The translations under genes and the position numbers were made by a program. This document shows positions 46,901 through 58,900 of a stretch of DNA of 64,000 bases, piece after piece (within the stretch, counting starts at the first letter, position 1; each line of letters starts with the position of its first letter). The DNA lies in NCBI GenBank assembly GCA_018398805.1, contig JAGFBZ010000011.1, positions 124,001 through 188,000 on the forward strand, read 5' to 3'. A model generated the notes under the pieces. That model did no database searches and was not told the DNA's origin. It saw only the letters and a list, made by a program, of their open reading frames with translations. Source of the stretch: Hirundichthys speculiger. Lineage: Eukaryota; Chordata; Actinopteri; Beloniformes; Exocoetidae.

Positions 46901-49900
46901 TTGTTACTTTGCATAATGCATCACCCAGCCAAAGCTCTGTCAGCGCGCATCACTTCAGCTTCCAGAATACCAAAGAGGGCAGCAGGTTGGCTCACCCTCG
47001 GAGGAAAGCCTGAACGGCCTCTCCTGTTTCCCTAGCTGCAGCACTTGACCAGGGACAGCATACTGTACATTACACTGAGAGCTTTTGGCTCATCCTTTTA
47101 GCCAGTCAGCCAGCCAGTAGCTTTGTCTTCCACACCCAAACTTAGATTTCTTGCCCTGGCAGCCTGCTGAGGAAACCTCCTTGGTATAGGCCATGCAGGT
47201 TTGTATAGATGTGTAAAGGAGTTGGTGTGTTTAAGCAATTCAACACACAAAAGTGTCCTGGAAAATATTTGACTTCACTGTGAAAAGTGTGTATTATTGA
47301 AGACATGGGCCCAAATCATACACCTCCCGCTAGCCGCTACCCGCAAATTATGGGTTTAGGAACTCCGCCCACCGCTAATGCAATCTTCCGCTTCCCTAAA
47401 GCCGCTACCCGCTATGCCGACTCCCTTACTCACATTGGTGTGGCAATGGGCGTGTCACTTGCGCTTTCCGCAAACTCGGTATCTTGCGGTCGCGAGATAC
47501 CGAGTTTGCGGACAGCGCAATCCACATGTCAGCTTGTAAAAGAGTGCGTCCAAATGGCATAAATGTGCGTCCACCTGGTCACGTGGACGTGCACAGACGG
47601 CTCTACCTCTCGATTCCGCATCAGAGTATTCCTTGCAGACGTTTTTATTCCCTTTTAGGTCAGAGGATGTCTGGTCAGCAGTTGTGGTGGATGTGGGAAT
47701 AGTCACGGCCAGACACGTCAGTCTGTACAGCTGTGGCATGATCTCATTCAGATGTTTGCTGTGTAGGAAACTAGGAGATCTTTGGGACATTTCCCCTCAA
47801 AATCCGCCATGGCCTACATCACAGTCACTTCTGTTTTTAAACAGGTCAGATCATCAAATAGAGCTCTGTGTCTCTGGTGTCAAGCTGGAAAAGGTTGGAT
47901 GTGGGAATTTATTTCTGACATGTGTGGAACTGTTGGTGATCGAGGAGGGACAGGAACATTAATTGTTCGTGATCTTTAAATGCACATCCAATGATTCGTT
48001 CTGCAATATTTTAAAAGGCACATCAGCTGCGCCAAGACCCACAGCTGTCTCAGACTCCAAGCACCCCCTGCTGAGAATATGTTCCCGTGGCTCTGCCTGG
48101 CCGTGTTTACCGGGAGCGCACCAACTATCTGGGAGTTTCAGGTAGCCGATAGGAATTGTCTGTGTAAAAATATTTTTATGTATATATCAGTGCGGAGGAG
48201 GAAGCTCTACAGCAGAGTCCCAGACGAACTGCGCATGAGAGCTGCTCTGATCTGGATAAAAAGACGCTGGGTAGTGGGTAGCGGGTAGCAGGTAGCGCAT
48301 CCTACCCTTAAAGGCAATGGCTACTGACGCACTGATTGGTTTAACAGGTGGAACACCCTAATTAGGGCTGTAGCGATACGCTAATTTCGCGATACGATAC
48401 ATTTGGCTCAAGATACAATATATATTGATATTTTTCTAACAATACATTTGCATCATTCTCTGAAAGATTTTAACAGGACAAAGTGGATTTATACTCGCTG
48501 CCATTCTCCTGACTGGCTCAGCTGTAGCCAGAAGAGAAAGAAGCTGGCTTCTGGATACCCTGTTAGAAATGCTCTACAGCGACACTAGCGGCTGGAGCAC
48601 TTTGCAGGAAGCGCACCCATGCAGGACACGGGGGTTTTGAATGGAGCTTAGAATATTGATACCCACGGCTGAAAAATTGATACTCTCTGGGGAAATAAAA
48701 TATCGATATATATCGCAGAATCGATAAAATCGCCCAGCCCTAACCCTAACCACTGCTATGTATAATATAACGGTTAGCGCAGGTAAGATCGCGGGTTTAG
48801 GGAAGTGGAAGATTGTGTTCTTTGCAGGGGAACGCCCCCTGCAAAGATTGGTCCCATGATCTAGTTTTGTTTTCTTTTTGTATGTGTTTTTTTTTTTTTT
48901 TTTTTTTTGGTGCTTTGAAATGTCAGAACTCTAAACACTAAGGTGAATGCAACTATGATATGATATAGAGTTAGAAAATTGCATTCAATTCTGTTTATGT
49001 TGATTGGATTATATATTATGAATTCCTGCCACATCAGTGGAAATGCATCGCATTGCAAACTGCTTTGAAGAATTTTATGCTGCATCCAATTTATTTATAG
49101 TCATCTTTTCTTTCCTGATAGTTAAGGAGAAGTACCATCTCAGGTTCCTGATTGGCATGGCATCTTTCCTCCACTGAATACTTTCATAACGTGGTGTGTC
49201 ATGTGAGGCTTTCATCAATCTTGGCTTGTCACATTCATGGAATGATCACATGGCTGCATGCTCAGTCACTGGTACAAAGCCACAAGGTGATAGAACGAGA
49301 GCCATTTGTGTGTGTTTACAGAGATTACACATTATAACAGTGTACCATTCTGTATTCTTTGAGATGAATATGATTACAACGGTTACTTTGCTGTATCCTG
49401 TGTGACCTCTCATCTCATAGTATTATATTTTGACCACTTAAGGTCTCCTTCCACAACAAAGTGTTTAATTCTTGTATTTTTTATTTTATTTATTTATTTT
49501 TTTTAAATTGCCGTAGGTCAGTTCAAGTTGTACTTGCATGCTCAATAGGGCTGGGTGATTTTATCGATTCTGCAAAGTGCAGGAAGAGCCATTAAGTCCT
49601 CCAGCCGCTAGTGTCGCTGCAGAGCAATTCTAACCAGTTATCCAGAAGCAGCTTCTTTCTCTTCTGGCTACAGCTGAGCCAGTCAGGAGAATGGCGGCGA
49701 GTATAAATCCAGCGCCTGCGTGCTTAAAAGCAGATGTGTGGGAGCAGTTCGGGTTTAAAAAGAAAAGGGAAAGTGAAGATTTAGACAAAAGTATGGCGTT
49801 TTGCAAGCTGTGTCACACAAACTTGAAGTACTCTGGAAATACCACCAACCTGTGAGGCAAGCCCACCTGAACATCACCACCCGGACAAGGTAATGCTAAC

Positions 49901-52900
49901 TGAGAGCGAGCCAAACTGTATTTGTCAGGATTTGAGACCATATTCAGTGGTGGAAAACGCTGGCTTTAAGGGCTGTGTTTACTCTTGCGGCAATGTGTCG
50001 CAGTTATCTTGTCGCCGGTATGCTGCAGTTACTTTTGATTCATGCTCAATTTTGAAGCGCATCTCCACTATGTTATTCAACGCCACAATGCAATAGGGAC
50101 AATCACGAACTAGGTAAACTTACTAAATGTATCTCTTGCGTTTTTCCACTTCCTTACCATCTCGACCGTATCCAGACCCACATTCATCGCTATCTCCCTC
50201 CATGAATTACTAGAATATGTTCTGTCTTTGTAGTGTGGAGAACGAGAATAATACAGATGTGGGTACTTCCTAATTTCTTCGATGACGCGGATGTAGAATT
50301 GACCAATCAGAGGCCTCCTTTCTCTCCTCTCTGCGACGCTGTCTGCGGTCACCTAGCTTTCAGTTCAATTAATTCAAAGTAATTGGAACACTCACAAGAT
50401 GTCACCAAAATTAAGACAAATATCGATATATATCGTATCGTGAGCCGAGTATCGTGTATGGTATCACGAGATTAGTGTATCGCTACAGCCCTAATGCTTA
50501 ACTACAAAATGCTCTTCTACCCCTCTAGTCTGTATCAGCCTGTGAAAAAAACAGCCAGAAACACGAGTGAATCAGAAAAGCCGAACCAGCCTACGTCACA
50601 TTGAACAGTAACTTCGCCCCCGGACAAACATTGCTGGCTGCAGGCAGGGAGTAGAGCTTATTGACGAGCAAACAAAGAGACGCTGACAATTCCAAAACAT
50701 GGCAGAGAAAGTTCGTGGTTAAGCTGTTTGCAACAGTAACAGATCTACTGTTGTCTTGCCTAAGAAAGAGGATCTACGGAAGAAATAATTGGAGTTTATT
50801 TTTGGAACACCACCAGCGAAGTATAACACAACTTTACTCGTGTGTTCTGATCATTTCAACCAAAGTGGCTATTCAAATTACAGTGGCAACAGTAGCGGAT
50901 AAATTGTGCTTAATCTGTGCCATCACAATGAAAGAAAAAACGATTTTCCAACTAAGGTTGTTGTTACAAACGCCTGTTCTACTCGTCAGTAGGCTATAGC
51001 ATGCATGACATTGGGACAAGCTATAGGTATGGTAACGTTTTCCATAACCACACGGTAGCTTCTACCCAGAGAGTAACGTTAGTTTGCTAATTCTATAATC
51101 TTCCAACCTAAAATTTGATAATTGGATGTTTAGAGTTTTTTTGCCCAGGATCAAAAAAATATGGCTGTATCTCTAAAGACATTTTTCGCATGTTTTGCTA
51201 TTTGTTGCCAGTTATCTCTATTTAAGTTGACAGAAACCAACTGAAGGAGAACCCAGTAGAGGGAGCGTCACAGTGCTGTTAACCAATCAGAGGCGAGACG
51301 TTTGCATATCATTAATATCCATAAGAATCCTCTCATACTATCCCAGATCTCTTTTTTTTTTACCTAACTAAAACAGCTTGAAACAAGACAACCGTAGGAT
51401 ATTATTCATTGAAACCGACTCTCAGGGCATTATTTCAGACCAGAGACCACAGCAAAATTAATGAAAATATGATGTAATGAGACCTTTGTCATCAGTCCTT
51501 CTCAGTGTAACCTGTGACACCCTCATGTGTACATATTTATTGCTTTTATAATGTACCATAAATTACTTTGTGTGGATGTTCTACCCTGCAATTGTGCTGT
51601 GTTTGCTTACTTTCTCTGTACCACTCTGTGTAGTGTTACAAAAGAAGCAATGTGTCAGATTTTGTGACACCTATTAGAGAAGTTGCTATTTTCAGCCAGC
51701 TGGATACTCCACACTCCTATTCCCAGCGTAAGGCAGGGTTCATATGTTCATATTTCAGGCTGCAAGTGTCACAATTTGGATGTTGTTTTGGAAAATTGCA
51801 GCATGGTTATTTTTCTTTTTTTATTTGCCTGTCTCTCTTTCAGTGATAAGTTGAGAAAAGTTCTGCTTCTCATGGACCAATCTGGACACAACTCAACAAA
51901 TTGTGCATCTGATTGTCAGGACAATGCCATATGTTATGGTAGTGCACTGTTGTGCATTAACGTTACATCCCCGTTGATCTTGTTTAAAGGACAAACTGTG
52001 GTGGATGTGAAAAATAAAAACCCCACCTTACTAATTGTATGATAGAATAAACCCCCTTAAACATAAGAGTTTAACTCCTCTCTACATCAAGTTTTTGAAT
52101 ACCAGCTTTAAATTATTCCTTGAATGGTGCATATTTTTGCACTGCCTTGTACACATTTACTGCCTGTTAGTATCATGAATTAATTTCTATGCTATAACGT
52201 TGCAGTGCATGTGTGTGTTTTTAGTATGCTGCAAACCTGCCAAGGTACTGTAAATACATTGGCTGTCATTAGGTTCCTATCAGAGCTATTTTGAGTTTCT
52301 ACTTTAGGTGTTCGCAGAAGTGCAGGGGTTGTGGTAAATATATCATTTTATGAAAACCCTGCACAGAAATGTTGGACTTGGATACGTCATGGCAAGTGCA
52401 ACTATGTTGACTTAATAAAGTGGAATCACCCCCCCCCCCCCCAAAAAAAAAAAAAAAAAAAGAATAAAAATCTTGTTTTCTATTTTTTCCTAATCCTATT
52501 GGTACAGTCCAAAATCCTGCTACGCATGGACCTTGTTTCTGCTCAAGTATCTTGAATATTTTAAAACCTAAATTTTCACAAGTTCCACATTTGACTTAGA
52601 CTAAGTATTCTTCTTTCTGCCTTATCTTGTATGTCTTGAGTAGGGCACACTGATGTATTCTGTACAGACAGTATTCAGTACTTTATAGCACAAGTGATAT
52701 TTGCTTATTTATTGTCATACTTTTTGTGCAGACAGTGATGTGGCTCTGAGTGTTCAGATAATTATCACTTTAAATAGCTTTTCTGTTGGGAGCCTGGAAG
52801 TTAAACTAAAAAGTCGACTCTGTCACTTAGCCGACGTCTTAGTGAGTGAAAGGGAGAAAGAAATAACAAGGAGGGAAATTTAGGATTGGCTTTGTCATAG

Positions 52901-55900
52901 TTACAGATGTATGTGGTTTGGCAGTGTTAATGCTTTGCTTCAAGGCTGAAAAATAAACAGTTTCAATCATGTGATGTGTCCTTTCGATAGCAAATCTTTT
53001 TTTAGCTTTTTTTTTTTTCCATTTGAAAGGCACATTTGGACACAAATTCTGTTTTTCATGCAGAATTGATCATATCACCTGATTTCAACAGAGTTTCAAC
53101 CTCTCAACTCAACAGTATGTTCATGTGATTCGATGTGAGACAGTCATGCACCCATTACTGTCAGCACTCCCAGCATTCCCTCTCTGTCATGAGTTGCTGA
53201 TTCAGAAGTTGTAATACAGGAAATGAACAAAGTAAGCACTAACAAATAAGGGAAAAAAGAAAAGTTGAGATGGTCATAATGTGAGTTCCTTAATCTTAGA
53301 ATTCTCATATCTAGAATATCAGTGCAATTTTCAGCTAATTAATCCTCAGATTCCAACATTTTTACAGTGTTTATGGTCACAATAAACAAAAAACTACTTT
53401 ATTTTATTTTATTTTTTCTTTTCTCACAATACACAGTCCAAAGTTCTAAGTTCTCATAACTTCACCTGTACAAGCATTTGCTTTGTTTCCCTGGTAATAT
53501 GAGTCAGGTTTGTATGTTGTGAGTGCAGTAACCTTTTGAAGCTTTTTCACACACTCATTGTCATATGATTGCTGGAATGCAGATGTCTCAAATGTTCCAT
53601 AATATGCAGGTAAGGTTTGGTACTTTCAAGATAAATTATAAACAAGTCGCTTTGGCCGTTTGACTGAAGGTACATTTATTATATTTCTACCTGAAAGTTG
53701 GACTTGACTTTAAACTGGCTTCACAGTTAGTGTGGCGTGTATGAAACGTGAAGATTTTTATTTCAGTTTCTATGATAACAGATTTGGAACACCTGCATCC
53801 TTGCAGCAACGTGTCAGGGAAGCAGTTCTTATAAAATGCAAAGCTAAAATATTAGCTGGTCATCACATCAGCCACAATACAAACGCCATTGTAGTCTTAG
53901 GTCTTAGTCAGGGATCAGATTTTTCACTCAGTTTTAGCCTAATGCATTGAAATATTAACAACTACAAACTCATATATGACTGCCAAATTTAAAATGTCAT
54001 AATTGCATAATATTTAATTTTAACAGTTGTGGACCTTAGCTGCAAAAAATACCACAGAAAGCGAAAAGGGGGGGGCAATGCTTTGCAGTGCACAGCCGGA
54101 AGAACGTCACACTGAGTAGGCTGAGGGGATGTTTATGCAACTGTCCCTATGTCTCTGACCAACACACACATGCACAGATTTTTCAGTGGCAGTGGAGAGG
54201 GAGCAAGGGCACTTTGAGGTCAGTATAGGCTGATGTCAGACTCACAACAGTCTAGGAAACTAGACTGCATTGTTATAACCAGGGATGGTGTTGTTTAGAT
54301 TTAAGAATTACAACTACTCTTACTGATGCTGATTATTGGTACTCCACTTATTTTTCTTAAGAAAAAAAAAACAGACTTAGCAATATTTTATTATCATTCC
54401 TTTCTGTACATACTCATGGAAATATCTTGCATACACAAAACTTTGTATTTCGGTCTCCTTGTGGAAGATAAAGAATCTGTAACCTGCAATTGTATGTTGA
54501 ATGTTGCGTTATTTTAACAATATACTGTAAGTCCAGGAAGTGACCGCCACACTTTAGTTACTTCCAGGAAAACCCATTAAGTTTCAGATTAGGCTGGCAA
54601 AAATGGCATCATTATGCTGTCATGTGACCAACATGTGAAATCTAAGGGTTCAGTGCTCCACCCACTGACCTCCTGCTTATTTCTTCTTTCCTACAGTTGG
54701 AAGTGAGGTGATGCTTGCCATTTAAAAGCAATGGTTTTTTTTTCTTTTTGTAAAAGAAATGAAATTGACATCTGGGAAGCTTTCCTTGCAAGGGTCGGGT
54801 ATCTTTAAGCTCTTTGTTTCCCTTCGTCTTCTAACACTTCTTTGTTAAGAGGAAGAATTAAGCATTTACATTTATTGGACAAAAGAAAGAGAAGATAACA
54901 AAACAAGTAAGAGAAGGGAAAAAAAGTGCGGTTAAAAATAAATGGGGGGGACCCCTCAAAACAACAAAACAAGTTAGAGAAGGGAAAAAAGAGTGGGGTT
55001 AAAAAAAATGGAAAAGAAAAACTCAAAACAACAATACGCAAACAAATCCCCACTGTCACCGTCTTATCACAACGCGTTCTGGCTGTCAGCAGTCCAGCTT
55101 CGCTACTGGTGCTGCCTCTGTAGTGTCCAGCGCGCACGGTGTTTCTGGGATCAGCTGATGGTCTCATGTTGTTGTGTGAATTTAGTTCACCGCTATTCTT
55201 AGACCCTTCTTTAGTTGGCAGAGGAGGAGAGAGGGAGCGGGCTGAGAAAACACTGGGAGACTTGCAATGATGCTCAGGTAGGAGCTAGTGTAGTTGACCT
55301 GTCTTGCATGTATTTAAGTGTTAATGTTCATGAAAGAAGGTTCAAGAACAATAATTGTGCTTTTTTTTTTTTTTTTTGTTTGTTTGTTTTGTCTGAGTGT
55401 TAGCGGCCTTTGCAATCCAACTTCTCAGTGCACACACAGTTTAAAGTAGCGATGCTGGATTTTTTTTGCCTTCAGCTGCAGTGTGACGAACAGGATTGAT
55501 TTTTATCAGATGCAGTCATGTGGGTTATGAGGACTGTAGGGAAACATTCCTACTTGTTTTTAGAAAATACATGTTTGGGTGGAGTTGAGTTCAAGAAGTC
55601 TGGACTTTTAAAGATCAAACTTTATACTCTTTGCTAAGCAAACTTAGCTTAGCTAAGCAAGCTTAGCAAAGAGGCAGAGTCCTGCTTGTTTTCCTTTTTT
55701 TTTTTATAAAGGAAGAAAGTAACTGGGTGCGTGTGTGTTTAGCATTTAAAATCAACAGGTTGTTCAAGAGAATTGGTACCTTTTCACACCTGCGTTTCTG
55801 AGAATTTAAGTAACCTTTGTCAAAGATGGTCAAGATCCGACCGGTACAAGTATGTAACAGTCATGAAGTCATGTGCTACTTTTATGAATGACTCCCCTCT

Positions 55901-58900
55901 CTCCTCTCAGTACTGTGACTGTCACACGCTCACTGATGGATACTTCCTCCTCCGCTCCCTTTTTCTGCCTTGTCTGTGTTTGAAATGTTCTCTGTTTTAT
56001 CAGAGGTTTTTGTGTTTTAGTTTTTGTTTTAACTGACATTTTTTCATAATATTAGCATCAGTTTTTTCATCTATCACATTAGCTGGATTTTCTTTAGCAT
56101 TGTTTGTATTCGGATGTTATCGGCTTTTGTTCTTTGTATTTTTTTTTATTCATCCCGTCTTTATGTTTTCCCTTGACTGCTCAATAATAAACATTTTCTC
56201 TTTTCTCAGTTTTCTCACTTTTATTTTTATTCCACATCCTTACTTATCTCAATTTGTCTTTTCTCATGTGTTTTTAAAAAACAAAAAACAAAAAAATCCT
56301 GAACTTCTTACACGGTTTCTGTCTGGCTTGATAGGAAAGTAATCTTTTAAGTTTATTTTTGTGGCAGATACGAATGGGTTACTTAACATATGAACACTAA
56401 ACATGTCATTTGTTAATTGTCAGGCTTTCCAAATATTTAAACTTTGAAGGCATAGACATCACACAAATTAGCACCAAATTAACATATAAACCACTCATGA
56501 GAACTGCAAGGACGCATGTGACAAACATCATCATAAATACACTCAAATCTATTAGCTGAATATTGATCCAGTACCATACGATGTAATCTGACCCCATTAT
56601 TCAAGCCATGCAGATGTTATGTCAGACATTAAGTCCTCAGACTGGATAAGAGGTCGGGTCTTCCCTTGGACATCAACCAGGAAGAGAAAGCTAGTTTTGT
56701 TGAGTGGTCAAACCATTAATGGCTAACAACAATTTCTTGGGGGAAAAAAAAAAGCAAAACCAAAAATCAGAAGATGACAATGGAGCACTCAGTCATCAAC
56801 TAGATGGTATCTGACTCCATAGAAGAACAGTGAACCTATAGGATAAAGCAACATTGTAATTTATTTTGAAGAGTTCCAGATGAAGGTCAAGATCTGGCCA
56901 GAGATCTTTGAAAGAATGTTTTAAACAAACATCTACGCCAGACATTAATTCAATTAAAGGCCACTGTAAGATTCTCACTGTGCTAATTATTTTTTGCCCT
57001 GAGGCTAGAGTGAAAATGTCATCTGAAAACATTAACCTTAAATGCTAACCTTTTGAAGTGTGCAACAAAAATCTGCATGGTTAAACACCACCTCTCTTTA
57101 TGGTCATAAATTTTGAAAAATTGATGCACATTTTGTCATTTGTGAGAACGTGTTACATACCTTCTAGGGATGGTGATGGGCATTTCAAGCCTAGATTCCA
57201 TGTATCTCTAGGAATTATGACTTTTTAAATTTGTCTCTATTTAGGGGTGAACAGTGCTAAAGCTAAATCCACAAGGACCATTTGGAGTCTCTTGAACAGA
57301 TGGAGGCTGCATTTCTAGCTGTATAGGACATAAGTTGAATATATTTCTGAATATGTATCTCTGAAAGATTTATGTCTGTAGTTTGAAATGTTACAGAGAA
57401 AGCAATTTGTAGTTAGAAGATTAACATTGGTTTGATGTGATTGGTGTTTTAATGTTTTATATGAGACCTTAAATGTCGGATTACTGTAAAACACCCGAGT
57501 CTGCCAGTGAGGTCAAACAATATTATTCATACTGAGCTAATACATTTTAAAATAGAGCATTGGTTATTTTTGTATGAAAACGCTTTTAAATGGTACAGAT
57601 TACTTAATATTTTATAAACAATGGCTAATTTAAGAACATTAAACAGAGATGTAACTGGAGATCAACACATTTACAATGAAATGAGGGTCTTTGTGTTTAA
57701 TATCCACAAAGTCTAATTCAACTTCTTCGGATTTTTTTCCATATTCATAGGCAGCATGTTTGTTAAAAAAGGAACTGTGCTACAAAACTAAATGTTGCAG
57801 ATAAAGAAATGAGGCAACTTATTGGGCAATGTTTTTGCCTCTCAACATACCTGATAACTTTAGTTTGACAGCTTAACACTAAATGTATTTTCAGAGATGA
57901 CATAAGTCCTCAATCTTTCAAAGCAGCAGTGTAGTCATTTAGACATCGGTCACTTAAATTTATGTCCCATATATTTGTGTGATATTTGCGATTGAAATTA
58001 AATTGGACACTAAATCAAGGGAGGCATCTCTCTATATTCCTTAACAATTCCATAATGATGTCTGGATAATGCTGTTATTTATTTCTTTTAAAATGCAATC
58101 TGTCTTCCATGGTTGATCAGAGGCCAAATGAATCCACTGCTGTGCATGTCTGTTAACTTGACTGCAGCAGCTCAGACTGTGGTGTGCTGAAACTGATATG
58201 TTGTTTATTGGGTCCGATCAAGTCAGATTGCCATCGCAAAAGGTTATGAAAAAGCCCTGGAGGGGTCATTTAGACTTTATAATGTCACATTCAATTCCTG
58301 CCCAATTGATTGAAAGTAGTGCATGCCTGAAAGGGAGTTAAAGCTTTGCAGAACTCCTACCTTTGCTCCTCCTTCCATGTTAGATTATTTTTGATTTCAA
58401 AAAAGTGGGTCAAACTTTGACACTAGTGTTTGAGAGTATCTCACAACCACTGGAATGATACACATAGATCATCTCTCTCACACACATGCAGCAAAGCATC
58501 AACAGTTATTCCCTAGTCTGTCAAGGCTCACTGACCATCAACTGAAATACTGCTTTTAAATGTGTGCTTGTGTGTGCTATTTTGCTGGCAAGTAAAGGTG
58601 ACTTAACTGTTCTTTACCCCCCACCCACACATTTACTATTAACAGCTGTGTTTAGGGATGCCCTCTGCTCCCCAATAAAAGACTATATTTAGATCCAACC
58701 GTGTGCCCCACTGCCTGACCCATCTGTCTTTCAGATCAGGCAGTCTTGACCATGATTTAGTTGGCCCTGTCTTCTGCCATCTGTATAGACTTTATTAAAT
58801 CATCCATTTTCTCAAGGGACAAAAGAGGACAATGACAGTTCACCACAGGCCTACCAAAACCCATAATGAGGTGTAAAATGCAAAACACGTTATATGATAT

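Larger units (their letters stand above)
47307..48859. mobile_element. Large DNA transposon with long imperfect inverted termini
   Basis: The left end GGGCCCAAATC and the right end GATTGGTCCC are inverted, with AT next to each end. Subterminal CCGCTACCCGC / GCGGGTAGC runs and CTTCCGCTTCCC / GGGAAGTGGAAG also mirror each other over roughly 100 bp. A hAT (48363-48742) is nested near its right end. An AT-type duplication would fit ISL2EU-like elements, but this is unproven. Confidence 0.6.
49546..50493. mobile_element. hAT, 948 bp, carrying BED and MADF coding pieces
   Basis: It starts TAGGGCTGGGTGATTTTATC and ends GTATCGCTACAGCCCTA, flanked by ATGCTCAA and ATGCTTAA (49538-49545, 50494-50501; one mismatch). 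Inside are a hAT-type BED finger start on + and an intact MADF-domain exon on -. Confidence 0.9.

Noticed and set aside
47461..47518. Annotating the hairpin as a microRNA gene
   Set aside because: The pairing is too perfect, the loop is GC rich, and it sits in a transposon. No small-RNA evidence is available from sequence.
52420..52470. Processed pseudogene ending in poly(A)
   Set aside because: An AATAAA and an A run are present, but no recognisable coding body or flanking duplication was found upstream.
55215..55277. Extra fnip1 5' exon
   Set aside because: A purine-rich open stretch is followed by a gtagga donor-like site, but fnip1 exons 1 and 2 already join in phase at the family-conserved Ser.
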